51,327 bases of DNA from positions 1 to 51,327 of the forward strand of contig JACKAT010000037.1 of assembly GCA_020634935.1 (NCBI GenBank), read 5' to 3'. How positions within the stretch are numbered: position 1 is the stretch's first letter; each line of letters begins with the position of its first letter. The notes under the pieces were generated by a model. That model did not search any database. It saw only the letters and a program-made list of their open reading frames with translations, and was not told the origin of the DNA. Positions 23,634 through 32,630 of the stretch are shown here, in pieces. This stretch comes from Anaerolineales bacterium. Its GTDB lineage: Bacteria; Chloroflexota; Anaerolineae; 4572-78; J111. Position numbers and translations under genes: made by a program.

Positions 23634-24500
23634 TTACTTTGACTCAACAGCCGCAAGCTGCTCATCGATGACCTGTTGGAAAACATCAAAGGGTTGAGCG
23701 CCATTGATGAATAAGCCGTTGATTAAAAAGCCGGGCGTCCCACGCAGCCCCAACGCTTGAACCGCCTGCGACTCGCGCGAAATTTGCAGACTGTAGCGGC
23801 CTGACGACAAGCAGTCCGCAAAAGCCGACGTGTCCAGCTCGAGCTCGCCGGCTAAACTGACCAGTTTCTCCTGATTGAGCGAGTCGTGGTTTTCATTTTG
23901 GTCGGCAAAGAGCCGGTCGTGGTAAGGCCAAAAGGCATCTTGTTCGGCGGCGCACTCGCTCGCTTCAGCGCCCCGGTTCGACTCTGGCCCCAAAATGGCG
24001 AAATGTTTGTAAACAAATTTGACCTTGCCGGTTTCCACATATTCTTCACGAAGGCGACTCAACGAGTCGGCGGCGAAACGCCCACAAAATTGTCATTTGA
24101 AGTCGCTGTATTCAACCACCGTCACGGGGGCGTTGGCATCGCCCTGAATATGTCGAGCGTCAGACATCACATATTCCATCAACGTGGGGGTGGCCGTGCC
24201 ATCCGCCGAGGCCTGAGCTGATTGATCTACGGCGGTTTGGTTGGCGCCACTGCCGCCGGCTGACTCAGCGGCGGCCGCCGGCGCTTGGGCTACAGCTTCC
24301 CCGTTAGGGTTCGGCACAACTGTGACGACCACTTGCACCGGCACATCGCGGATAACCAATGGGCGGCCGGTTAAACCGATGAACAATCCAATAGCAAAGG
24401 CAATGGCTAAGGCTGTGCCAAAGTAGACAGGGCTTACGGTTGGGGGCGTGGCTGGTTGGTGGTCATAGGCTGACGATGGTTCTTGCGGAAAGTCTTCCAT
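23634..24500 (-). CDS. DsbA-like thioredoxin-fold oxidoreductase, candidate selenoprotein (UGA at first CXXC cysteine)
   Basis: One 288-residue gene if UGA at 24095-24093 is decoded. The N-terminal half has a membrane anchor (about 26-46) and an Ala/Ser/Gly-rich linker. The thioredoxin part reads VVEYSDFK-UGA-QFCGRF, where relatives have DFKCPFCGRF, so UGA sits exactly at the first redox Cys, giving UxxC. The same frame stays open for 142 further codons with normal DsbA features: FVYKHFAILG, the CAAEQDAFWPYHD segment, and the cis-Pro loop GTPGFLING. No start with a ribosome site exists after the UGA. A SECIS-like hairpin follows 29 nt later (24055-24069). The alternative is a nonsense mutation of a TGC/TGT codon. 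Confidence 0.75.
24055..24069 (-). promoter_or_regulatory. Candidate bacterial SECIS hairpin
   Basis: In the mRNA, CGACUC-GUU-GAGUCG forms a perfect 6-bp stem with a G-U-U apical loop. The loop begins 30 nt after the UGA, inside the 16-37 nt range and with the G in the loop expected of bacterial SECIS elements (from memory of the published consensus). An additional GC pair follows one mismatch below the stem. Confidence 0.6.
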
Positions 24501-24586
24501 AATGTTCTAATCCTGTGGGTTAATCTTACGATGTATAAGAAGTTTATCGGATGACCAAATTTTGTCAAGCTTGATTGTTGCAGATT

Positions 24587-26116
24587 TTAGGCTCTAACCC
24601 GGGCGACTAAAATTGTCATATCATCATGGAGTTCGGTGTGGTTGGTGAAATCCATGACCATGCCCACGAGCTGTTTGATAGCCTCGTCGGCGTTAGCGCC
24701 CGAAGGCAGACGCAGCAGGGCGGCGTGCAGCCGGTCGAAGCCGAACATCTCTGATCGATCATTCATGGCTTCCACCAGGCCGTCGCTGCTAAAAATAACC
24801 AGATCATCCGGCTCTAAATCGACCGAGATGGAACGGTAGTTGTAGTCATTAGTGGAACCCAGAGGCAGCCCGCCAATTTCAAGTTCTTCGAGATGATTAT
24901 TGCGCCGCAGGTAGGGATGAATTAAACCGGCGTTGGCAATTGTCAGCGACGATGACAGGTCGTCTAAAATGGCATAGCAGCAGGCCACATTCATATGATT
25001 GGGGGCCAGCCGGGTGGCTAAATCCTTGTTGAGCGTGTCGAGCAACGTTTCCGGTCTGATATGAAAGGGGGCGTAAACTTCCAGTAGTCCTTCGGCCAGT
25101 GTCCCGGTCATGGCGGCGGGCGCGCCTTTTCCACTAACATCGCCGATGGCGATGCCGCGCTTGCCCTCGTCCAGATCGATATAGGCGTAGAAATCCCCGG
25201 CGACCTCACGGGCCGGCTGCCAGTAGACGGCTAACTCCAGCTTGGCGGATTGGGGCAGCCGGGTGGGCAGAAAACTGGCCTGAATCTGGCTGGCTAGCTT
25301 TAACTCCTGCTCCAAACGATCTTTATAGGCTTGTAATGACTGCCTGGAACTGAGCAGATTGCCGGCCATCTCGTTGATCGTTTCGCCTAGAAAGGCAATT
25401 TCCAGGGGGCCGGCGGGATTAGCCCGGGTTGCCAAATTTTCGCCGATACGCTGGACACAATCAACCAAAGCTGAAATGGGCTGAGTGATTTTGCGGGTAA
25501 TGATGTAGCCGAGTATAACCCCGCCGATGAGCATTACCGGGACAAAAATCGTGATAGCGTTGATGACCAGGTCCTCAGTTTGGCGGGCCTGCCGAATGAT
25601 GGCGGCGCTGGTATTGCCCTGGGCTAGCCGCAGCCGCTCAATCGAGGCCAACAGTTCATCCTGAGCCATCACCCCTTCGGTTTCCCACAGAAAGCGGGCC
25701 GAGGCTTGAAAGCCGTCCTGATATAGGCGTAAGATCTCGTTTTCTTTGCCGCTGAATATATCTTCCGCCTGTTTGACCGACTCCAGGGCGCGGAGTTCTT
25801 CAGCCGTTGTGATAACATTGACCAGCCGCGAAAAGATATCGGCATAGGCCAGTTGGAATGTTTGATAGTTGGCCAGCAGCGTCACATCAGCGGAGTCCAG
25901 ATAACGGCGTAGGGCATCGGTCCGCCGCACCGAGATCAGTTCTAACTCCAGCGTTAAGCGATCAACATCACTTCTGGTTCTAATGGTATCTCGCTGCCAA
26001 ACGCTCACCTCATAAGCGATCCGGCCTAACAGGCCAGTTAGTAAAGCCAGGCATAAGATAAACCCGAATCCCGTGCCGATAACTTGTCCAATCCGAACAA
26101 ACCTAATACGTCTCAT
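24587..26116 (-). CDS. Membrane HAMP-SpoIIE/RsbU-type PP2C phosphatase
   Basis: A 509-residue protein with two membrane segments (about 10-32 and 190-212) framing a helical extracytoplasmic sensor, then HAMP (KITQPISALVDCVQRIGE), a coiled coil and a PP2C domain of the RsbU/SpoIIE class. Metal-binding motifs are present: EVAGDFYAYI, AIGDVSGKGAPAA, FSSDGLVEAMN and HDDMTILVARV. Such phosphatases act on anti-sigma-factor antagonists. Its start is 12 bp from the end of the solute-binding lipoprotein gene, so the two form an operon; the lipoprotein is likely its sensory input (inference). Confidence 0.85.
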   Translation of the reverse strand: MRRIRFVRIGQVIGTGFGFILCLALLTGLLGRIAYEVSVWQRDTIRTRSDVDRLTLELELISVRRTDALRRYLDSADVTLLANYQTFQLAYADIFSRLVNVITTAEELRALESVKQAEDIFSGKENEILRLYQDGFQASARFLWETEGVMAQDELLASIERLRLAQGNTSAAIIRQARQTEDLVINAITIFVPVMLIGGVILGYIITRKITQPISALVDCVQRIGENLATRANPAGPLEIAFLGETINEMAGNLLSSRQSLQAYKDRLEQELKLASQIQASFLPTRLPQSAKLELAVYWQPAREVAGDFYAYIDLDEGKRGIAIGDVSGKGAPAAMTGTLAEGLLEVYAPFHIRPETLLDTLNKDLATRLAPNHMNVACCYAILDDLSSSLTIANAGLIHPYLRRNNHLEELEIGGLPLGSTNDYNYRSISVDLEPDDLVIFSSDGLVEAMNDRSEMFGFDRLHAALLRLPSGANADEAIKQLVGMVMDFTNHTELHDDMTILVARVRA

Positions 26117-26128
26117 GAATAGCAGCGT

Positions 26129-27442
26129 TTATTGTTCAGGTGGTTGATTCTCATCGATGATGCGTTCTACCTCCGGTAGGGCCGCTTGCAAGGCTTGAGC
26201 TGCGGGTTGTTCACCACGCCAGACGGGAACCAAAACCTCCTCGTTCATCATATCGATAATTTCATTGGCCCCTGGAAAGGCGGGGTCAGTTTGGCCAATT
26301 TCAACCTCTTCCAGAAACGTGTGAATGTTGTAAGACGCTCTCGGTTTCATAAAGATTTCCGACTCGGCCACCGATTTTCGCGCCGGAACCGCCACGCCCG
26401 CTTCGGTAAAAATGGCTTGACCCTTGGGACCGGCTAGAAACTTGAGAAACGTCCAGGCTTCATCGGGGTGTTTTGTGTCGGCAGCGATAAAATACCCGGC
26501 TCCCGCGGCCAAATTGGCGGCCACTTTTTGCCGGGGCAAGCCAACGACATCCCACTCAAAGGTGTCAATTTCAGAGAAGGTCGGAACCAGAGCGTGGTTG
26601 CCAAAGGCCATCGCCAACTTTTCTTCCTTAAATAGCCGGGCGATCTCCTCCGATCGGCTAAGGACTTCATAGGGCGGCGTCACCTGATCAACATTGGTCA
26701 GGTCGGCCAGAAATTGTACCGCTTCAGCTGCTTCCGGCTCGCCGAGAAAGGAGCGCGTTGGAAACAACTTATCGTCAAAGACCGGCGTGCCGTTTTGCCA
26801 CATCCAGATCATCCACCAGTTGTTCACTTCATAGGCAAAACTATATTCCACCACCCCGGCCTCTTTTAGCGCCAGTGAGGTTTCTCGCAAATCGGCCCAG
26901 GTCCAGCCGGCTTTAGGAAAAGGCACGTTGGCCCGATTAAAGATTCGCTTATTATAGAAGATAACTTTGGTGTCACTGTCTCGAGGTAAGCCGTAAATGG
27001 CATCATCGCTGAGCCGATACTGAGTGAGTAGCCCCTGGTAAAAATCGTCCAGATCATAATTTTCGGCTTTCATCAACGGCGCCAGATTCATAAAATAGCC
27101 CTTGGGGATATCGATCGGCGCCTGCGACCAGAACAGTACGTCGGCTACCGCTTCGCCTTTGGCGAATTTCCCGCGCACCTCGTCAAAGTAGTCATTCCAT
27201 CGACGATGGAAGGTTTCCACTTTGATGTTCGGATGATCCCGCTCAAAGACTTCGATTACCTTTTTGTTGATATCTACTTCCCACGGATCACCCCAATAAG
27301 CCCAGGTAATCGTAACCGGCTCGATTTCGGGAGTGGGGGTAGGTGGCGTTGGCGTTGATAGCTGCGGCGTGGCGGCGAGGCAGGCGGTGAAACCTAAACT
27401 TACTGCAAGTAAGAAAATTAGTCTGGCTAAGTACCGTTGCAT
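26129..27442 (-). CDS. Extracellular solute-binding lipoprotein (family 1), orphan
   Basis: A 437-residue protein with a signal peptide and lipobox (SLGFTAC, Cys 21), a Thr/Pro-rich linker (about 28-42) and a family 1 binding-protein fold: ITWAYWGDPWEV, VIEVFERDHPNIKVE, and the aromatic-rich cleft FAYEVNNWWMIWMWQNG, typical of sugar-binding members. No ABC permease or ATPase is nearby; the next gene, 12 bp on, encodes a membrane PP2C phosphatase. That supports a sensing rather than transport role (inference). A degenerate copy of the 130-bp element lies just upstream. Confidence 0.85.
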   Translation of the reverse strand: MQRYLARLIFLLAVSLGFTACLAATPQLSTPTPPTPTPEIEPVTITWAYWGDPWEVDINKKVIEVFERDHPNIKVETFHRRWNDYFDEVRGKFAKGEAVADVLFWSQAPIDIPKGYFMNLAPLMKAENYDLDDFYQGLLTQYRLSDDAIYGLPRDSDTKVIFYNKRIFNRANVPFPKAGWTWADLRETSLALKEAGVVEYSFAYEVNNWWMIWMWQNGTPVFDDKLFPTRSFLGEPEAAEAVQFLADLTNVDQVTPPYEVLSRSEEIARLFKEEKLAMAFGNHALVPTFSEIDTFEWDVVGLPRQKVAANLAAGAGYFIAADTKHPDEAWTFLKFLAGPKGQAIFTEAGVAVPARKSVAESEIFMKPRASYNIHTFLEEVEIGQTDPAFPGANEIIDMMNEEVLVPVWRGEQPAAQALQAALPEVERIIDENQPPEQ

Positions 27443-27476
27443 GGGGTCAGCTCTCTTCCTAAGTTTTGAGACAGGT

Positions 27477-27560
27477 CTAGGACTTACTTATTTCAAAAGG
27501 TGACGGTCCTTTTTATTAGCGACTGTCACTGGACTTCGATACACCAACGACGCAGCCTGA
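27477..27560. mobile_element. 130-bp inverted-repeat element, copy G (degenerate, shortened)
   Basis: AGGACTTACTTATTTCAAAAGG with GTGACGGTC and GCGACTGTCACTGG, then TTCGATACACCAACGACGCAG. The centre is deleted and the ends have decayed. The gap 27443-27617 contains nothing else recognisable. Confidence 0.65.
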
Positions 27561-27617
27561 GGCCAATAAGGCTCATTATACTCTATTTGAACTTTATTGC
27601 CTATAGGAGTTTTTTCG

Positions 27618-28148
27618 TTATAGGGGGAGACTATTGGGATCGCTTTCCGGTGGGGAGTTATCCAGCCGGTGATCGGTGTTTTCAGGTTGATGGTGAAAAG
27701 AGAACAGCATCAGCAGACCTACTCCCATCAAAATGAAACTGTCGGCTAGATTGAAGGTGGGCCAGCGGGCCGCCCCCAGGCCAACGTCTAAAAAATCGGT
27801 CACCCGGCCGTCGATGACTCGATCGACGAAATTGCCGATAGCCCCACCCAACAGCATGCCGACCGGCCAGGCCGCGTGGGCAGAAAAATGGCCGCTCAAT
27901 AACCCTCTAATAAACCAAACAGCGATGATCGCAATAATGACTCCAGTAATGATCATGGGCCAGATACCGCCGTTGGCAAACAACCCAAATGCTACCCCGG
28001 TATTGTAACCCAGAGTTAAACGAAAAAATTCTCCTAAAACCGGTACCGGCTCATAAAGCGCCAGCGAATGCTCGACCCAGATTTTAGTAAGGCCATCTAG
28101 AATAAAGACTAGCACCATCGCCAGCAGCAGCCGTGACAAAACTTTCAT
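27618..28148 (-). CDS. lspA: Lipoprotein signal peptidase (signal peptidase II)
   Basis: A 176-residue, four-helix membrane aspartic protease that cleaves the signal peptide of prolipoproteins after diacylglyceryl transfer. Family motifs are all present: LDGLTKIWVEHS near the start, YNTGVAFGL, GGAIGNFVDRVIDGRVTDFL with the first catalytic Asp in the VxDF region, and FNLADSFIL with the second. A short hydrophilic tail follows the last helix. The ATG is preceded by GGAAAGG at good spacing. Several lipoproteins in this window are likely substrates. Confidence 0.95.
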   Translation of the reverse strand: MKVLSRLLLAMVLVFILDGLTKIWVEHSLALYEPVPVLGEFFRLTLGYNTGVAFGLFANGGIWPMIITGVIIAIIAVWFIRGLLSGHFSAHAAWPVGMLLGGAIGNFVDRVIDGRVTDFLDVGLGAARWPTFNLADSFILMGVGLLMLFSFHHQPENTDHRLDNSPPESDPNSLPL

Positions 28149-28167
28149 AAAACCTTTCCACCATTTC

Positions 28168-28392
28168 TAAGTATAGAGTTCATAGAGTTTATAGAGTTTA
28201 ATGAGTTCGTAGAGTTCATCGAGTTTTCAAGTGAAATAGACGGCGAAGTTTGCTCAAGAATAAGCGCGATCATGTATGATAATTCACTAACCCCGCTGGC
28301 CCTACTAACTCCACTAACTCTACTAACTCCACTAACTCCACTAACTCCATTAACTCTACTAACTCCATTAACTCTATAAACTCTAATAAGTT
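28168..28392. repeat. Short-period (about 9 bp) tandem repeats
   Basis: Two oppositely oriented blocks: GAGTTCATAGAGTTTATAG (28168-28225) and CTAACTCCACTAACTCTACT (28289-28392), with units of about 9 bp (CTAACTCCA). ORFs read through it give only VSGVSGVSR or LVELVELME runs. The repeats occupy the gap between the divergent lspA and methyltransferase genes. Confidence 0.85.
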
Positions 28393-28505
28393 GCGACGGA
28401 TTAACATCAAAGGTAAAGTATACCAAAATCTGCTAGGGCGTACCAATTCTTTGACCTGATTGGAGGGAACATTTTCGCGTACAGCGAGTGAAGAAGGGGG
28501 CATAA

Positions 28506-29192
28506 ATGCAAAAAGTTGCGTCGATATTTGAAATTATTCGGGGAGTTACATCAGTACAAGGTAAAACTGTGGTTGACGTTGGCTCGGGTGCAGGCAGTCT
28601 GGCGCGGTGGTGTGCCCGGCAAGGGGCGCGCACGGTGGGCGTAGAGTATTTTTCAAGACCGCTCGTGAAATCTAAGGAACGCCCACCGGAAGCCGGTCTT
28701 CAATATATTCAGGCTCAGGGCGAACTGCTGCCGTTGGGGCGTGATTTTGCCGATATCGTCATTTTCGCTTTTAGTTTACATCATATTCCTATCCCTTTTA
28801 TGTTTAAAGCCCTAAGCGAGGCCCAACGTATCCTGAAGCCTAAAGGGCTGCTGTTGGTGCTGGAGCCGTTGGCCGAAGGCTCGGGCTTTGAGCTGCTGCG
28901 TATCATTGAGGATGAAACCGAAATTCGCCGCTACGCCTACGAAGCGCTCTATCAAGCCGAACAGGTGGGATTGACGCCGGTCGCCGAGAAGTTTTTTGTG
29001 ATTGAGCATCTTTATGCCGATGAAGAAAAGATGGTTCAAAGTTTTATCGATGTCGATGTTCGCCGCCAGGAGAAGCTAAATACCCTCAAAAGGGAATTTA
29101 AAGAGCGTTTTTATGAGTTGGGTGTGCCTTCAGACGAGGGCTATTTATTTGAAACCCGGCTGAGGCTCGATGTCCTGAGGAATGTAAAGTGA
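28506..29192 (+). CDS. Class I SAM-dependent methyltransferase
   Basis: A 228-residue methyltransferase with VVDVGSGAGSLARW (motif I), GVEY (motif II acidic), FADIVIFAFSLHHI (motif IV) and ILKPKGLLLVLEP (motif V), the Methyltransf_11 pattern. The substrate is not evident. GAAGGGGG precedes the ATG. It is the first gene of an operon: 4 bp separate it from the MFS-HEAT gene and 2 bp separate that from the nucleotidyltransferase. Confidence 0.85.
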   Translation: MQKVASIFEIIRGVTSVQGKTVVDVGSGAGSLARWCARQGARTVGVEYFSRPLVKSKERPPEAGLQYIQAQGELLPLGRDFADIVIFAFSLHHIPIPFMFKALSEAQRILKPKGLLLVLEPLAEGSGFELLRIIEDETEIRRYAYEALYQAEQVGLTPVAEKFFVIEHLYADEEKMVQSFIDVDVRRQEKLNTLKREFKERFYELGVPSDEGYLFETRLRLDVLRNVK

Positions 29193-29196
29193 TTTT

Positions 29197-31443
29197 ATGC
29201 ATCAACCCATTACCAACGCCGAAAAGATCAGTAAGCTCCCGTGGAGTATTGGCAGCAACGCCCTGGTCAATGTCTTTGTCCAACTGACCTTTTTAGGCTC
29301 TGTTTTTATTTTATTCTTAAATACGTTGGGCCTGGATAAATCTCAAATCGGGTTTTTACTGTCGTTGGTCCCTTATACCGGCCTAATTGCCTTATTCATT
29401 GCCCCCCTGATTGCCCGTTATGGCTACAAGCGAACGTTTATTCATTTCAGCATCCTCAGATTAATGTTTGCCGCGCTGCTGCTGCTCACTCCCTGGGTAG
29501 TGGCTTATTCAGGCCCGGAAACCACGCTGCTTTTCATTACCATGGTCGTTATTCTTTTTTCGGTTACCCGATCGGTGGTCGTAACCGCTTACTATCCATG
29601 GGTGCAGGAATATGTCCCTAGATCGATTCAAGGCAAATATTCGGCCACCAACAACCTGTTTACCACCCTGGCCGGCTTTTTGGCGGTTACGCTGGCCGGC
29701 TTTGTGCTCGACTTAACCCCAGGCTTGACCGGTTACCTGGCCCTCATTGTTATCGGGGTTTTGTGTGGGGCCGCGGCGGTGTGGGGCGTTACCAAGGTTC
29801 CGGGTGGAGCGCCGGTCGAGGTCGGGCGAGGCGTCGTCGCCGCCTTTCGCGATACTATCACCGCTTTAAGTGATAAAGGGTTGCTTTTTTTTCTGAGCGG
29901 CGTGGGGCTAATCACCCTGGCGACCGTGCCGCTCACCTCGTTTGTGCCGCTCTTTTTGCAAGAGGAGGTCGGCCTGAGCAGCGGCAACGTGGTCCTGGTC
30001 CAAACCGGCGTACTGCTGGGTGGGTTAGTGTCAACCTATCTCTGGGGCTGGACCTCCGACCGCTACGGCAGTCGCCCGATTATGCTGTCGGGCATCTGCC
30101 TGCTGGCTGCGCTGCCCATTTTCTTTATGCTGATGCCGCGCCACAGCCCGGTGAGTTTGTATGTGGCCTTGGGGATTGCCTTTTTGCAAGGTATCGCCGA
30201 TATGGGCTGGGTCATCGGTTCAACCCGATTATTGTTTGTGAGTATCGTCCCGCCGGAAAAACGATCAGAATATACCGCCCTCTATTTCGCCTGTGTGGGC
30301 GTTTTTGGCGGGACAAGCCAACTGCTGGCCGGTCAGGTCGTCCAGCTTTCCACCGAAGTTTCGGGCAACTTATACGTTTTTGTGGCCGATGCCTACACGC
30401 CGTTGTTTTTGTTAAGCATCACCTTTGCCATTGCCAGCGTCTTTACCCTGCGGGGGGTTCGATCAGATACCCAGGTTACGGTGGAAGAGTTTGCCGGCAT
30501 GTTCTTACAAGGCAACCCCTTGTCGGCTATGACCTCACTGGTCGGCTATCACTTTGCTCGAGACGAATCCCGGGTGGTGGCCATGACCGAGCGGTTGGGC
30601 GAAACCCGCAGCCCCTTCACCGTCGATGAACTGCTGGAGGTTTTAGCCGATCCGCGCTTTAACGTCCGTTTTGAGGCCATCATCTCCATTGCCCGGACCC
30701 GCTCCGACCCCCGCTTAACCCAGGCCTTGATCGATGTTTTCAACGGCACGGAATTAGCTCTGAGCAACATGGCCGCCTGGGCCTTGGGCCGTATGGGCGA
30801 TCATACGGCGATTGAAGCGCTGCGTCACGGCTTGAACTCCCAATACCATTCCATTCAAGCTAACAGCGCCCGGGCGTTGGGCCGATTAGATGATACCGAC
30901 ATCATCCCGCTGCTGCTGGAGCGGCTCCAACATGAGCCGGATAAAGGGTTGCAAATGGCCTATGCCTCGGCCTTGGGCAATTTGCACGCCAGGGAAGCCA
31001 CGCCCCAAATTTTGCACCTACTGCATGATATGCCCAACGAGGGCGCTCGGCGCGAGTTGACCTTAGCCCTGGCCCGGCTGGTGGGCGATGAAGGGCATTT
31101 TATTCAGCTTTACCGCGAGGCCCGAGCCGATTTTGGCACGGCGACGGCGCAAGCGGTCTCCGCCTTTAAGCGAAAAATCGAAAAAGTATCCACTAGTGAG
31201 ACTAAAGTTATATCGACATTGGGCGCATGTGCTGATAATCTGGCTAGAGACCAGTTGACCGAAGGCGCTAGCTACCTCGCGCAATTAATCGAGGTGCTGC
31301 CGGCCGATCATTATGATCCGCACAGCGTCGACATTCTTAATACCTGCGCCGCCCAGTTAAAAGCGAGTGGTGCAGCAAGAACCGAATACCTTCTATTAAC
31401 CCTCCACACCCTGGAAATTGGTTGGCACACCAAGGAGCATTAA
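29197..31443 (+). CDS. MFS transporter fused to C-terminal HEAT-like repeats
   Basis: A 748-residue protein. Residues about 10-430 are a 12-helix major facilitator (LLSLVPYTGLIALFIAPLIA, WGWTSDRYGSRP loop). The cytoplasmic tail from about 460 has HEAT-type helical repeats: DPRFNVRFEAIISIARTR, ALSNMAAWALGRMGDHTAI, SIQANSARALGRLDDTDII, KGLQMAYASALGNLHARE. HEAT repeats are protein-interaction scaffolds; fusion to a transporter suggests a partner at the membrane. A final ~70 residues have another helical segment. Substrate unknown. Sandwiched in an operon with a methyltransferase and a sugar nucleotidyltransferase. Confidence 0.85.
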   Translation: MHQPITNAEKISKLPWSIGSNALVNVFVQLTFLGSVFILFLNTLGLDKSQIGFLLSLVPYTGLIALFIAPLIARYGYKRTFIHFSILRLMFAALLLLTPWVVAYSGPETTLLFITMVVILFSVTRSVVVTAYYPWVQEYVPRSIQGKYSATNNLFTTLAGFLAVTLAGFVLDLTPGLTGYLALIVIGVLCGAAAVWGVTKVPGGAPVEVGRGVVAAFRDTITALSDKGLLFFLSGVGLITLATVPLTSFVPLFLQEEVGLSSGNVVLVQTGVLLGGLVSTYLWGWTSDRYGSRPIMLSGICLLAALPIFFMLMPRHSPVSLYVALGIAFLQGIADMGWVIGSTRLLFVSIVPPEKRSEYTALYFACVGVFGGTSQLLAGQVVQLSTEVSGNLYVFVADAYTPLFLLSITFAIASVFTLRGVRSDTQVTVEEFAGMFLQGNPLSAMTSLVGYHFARDESRVVAMTERLGETRSPFTVDELLEVLADPRFNVRFEAIISIARTRSDPRLTQALIDVFNGTELALSNMAAWALGRMGDHTAIEALRHGLNSQYHSIQANSARALGRLDDTDIIPLLLERLQHEPDKGLQMAYASALGNLHAREATPQILHLLHDMPNEGARRELTLALARLVGDEGHFIQLYREARADFGTATAQAVSAFKRKIEKVSTSETKVISTLGACADNLARDQLTEGASYLAQLIEVLPADHYDPHSVDILNTCAAQLKASGAARTEYLLLTLHTLEIGWHTKEH

Positions 31444-31445
31444 GA

Positions 31446-32351
31446 ATGAAACCTACTTTAGTCATTTTGGCTGCGGGCATGGGCAGCCGTTACGGCGGCC
31501 TTAAACAGTTGGACGGCGTCGGCCCCAACCACGAACCGATCTTGGAATATTCCGTGTTCGATGCCCTTCGCGCCGGTTTCGACAAACTGGTTTTTGTGAT
31601 CCGGCCCGACTTTGCCGATGCCTTCAAAGCGATGGTCGATCACACCTTTGGCCGGGCGATTGCCGTCGAATACGTTTATCAGGAACTTTCCATGCTGCCC
31701 GACGGCTACACTGTCCCCCCGCAGCGCCAAAAACCGTGGGGTACCGGCCACGCCATCCTCTGCACCGAAAGCGTCATCACCGAACCGTTCAGCGCCATCA
31801 ACGCCGATGATTTCTACGGCGCCAACGCCTTTCAGTTGATGGGCCGCTTCTTGAGCCAGGCTGAAGACGCCGATTTGGCCCAATACGCCATGGTCGGCTA
31901 CGTGCTGCGCAACACCCTCTCCAAATTCGGCAGCGTCTCGCGCGGGCTGTGCCACATAGAGCACAATATTCTCCAAAATGTGGTCGAACTGACGAAGATC
32001 GAACCGGACGGCGACGGCGCGAACTATATTGACTCAGCCGGCCAACCCCAACCCCTCACCGCCAACGAGATCGTCTCGATGAACATGTGGGGCTTCACCC
32101 CCTCCATCTTTGGCCACCTGCGCCGCCTGTTTAGCCAGTTTCTCGATGAAAAAGGCCACGAACCCAAAAGCGAGTTCTACATCCCCACCGTCGTCGATAC
32201 CCTCATTGCCCAAAACCAGGCCCAGGTCACCGTTTTGCCCAACGATGACGCCTGGTTCGGCGTCACCTACCGCGAGGATAGACCCTACGTCCAAGAAGGC
32301 GTGCAAGCCCTCATCGCCGCCGGTCGATACCCGCAGCATCTGTGGGGCTGA
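31446..32351 (+). CDS. Sugar-phosphate nucleotidyltransferase-like protein
   Basis: A 301-residue protein opening LVILAAGMGSRYGGLKQLD, the nucleotide-binding loop of NTP transferases, with GTGHAILC and the metal-binding INADDFYGANAF. The C-terminal half has FIPTVVDT-like FYIPTVVDTLI and a WFGVTYREDRP segment. Relatives make NDP-sugars from sugar-1-phosphates; the sugar is not determinable. Start ATG at 31446 has AAGGAG upstream and follows the MFS-HEAT stop by 2 bp, so it is the last gene of this operon. Confidence 0.85.
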   Translation: MKPTLVILAAGMGSRYGGLKQLDGVGPNHEPILEYSVFDALRAGFDKLVFVIRPDFADAFKAMVDHTFGRAIAVEYVYQELSMLPDGYTVPPQRQKPWGTGHAILCTESVITEPFSAINADDFYGANAFQLMGRFLSQAEDADLAQYAMVGYVLRNTLSKFGSVSRGLCHIEHNILQNVVELTKIEPDGDGANYIDSAGQPQPLTANEIVSMNMWGFTPSIFGHLRRLFSQFLDEKGHEPKSEFYIPTVVDTLIAQNQAQVTVLPNDDAWFGVTYREDRPYVQEGVQALIAAGRYPQHLWG

Positions 32352-32355
32352 GGCT

Positions 32356-32550
32356 CTAGCCGTATTTGGCCCGCACTTCCAGCGTATACAAGCCGGGGCT
32401 GAGCTTGTCGGATACCCGAAAGGTGAGTGCTTTGGGCGTAATATTGGTGAACTCTTCAACTTTTACCGCTTGCTTCGCTCATATTGAGCAGTCCGGCGGC
32501 ACCAACAGGCACAATCTCCCACTCCCGAATTCCGACCTGCGCCGTCAGCT
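32356..32550 (-). pseudogene. Truncated, frameshifted fragment of an HU-like DUF4469-type gene
   Basis: On the minus strand EIVPVGAAGLLN, then after a frameshift KVEEFTNITPKALTFRV and LSPGLYTLEVRAKYG-stop, align with the C-terminal part of the gene at 39010-39729 (GLFIVPVDDNGIANHS, VEEFARIAPKEITFRV, LGPGLYKLEVRAKYRK). The N-terminal two thirds and the last ~17 residues are missing. It is a relic of a second copy of that gene. Confidence 0.75.
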
Positions 32551-32630
32551 ATCCTATTGATAAAAGCTGCGGTTTATGTAATAATAGGCTTATAGAAGTG
32601 TTGGAAGAATTAAGTTTGATGTGTAATAAA

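Noticed and set aside
28145..28503. Open frames giving VSGVSG or LVELVE repeat proteins
   Set aside because: They are translations of a ~9-bp tandem repeat between divergent genes.
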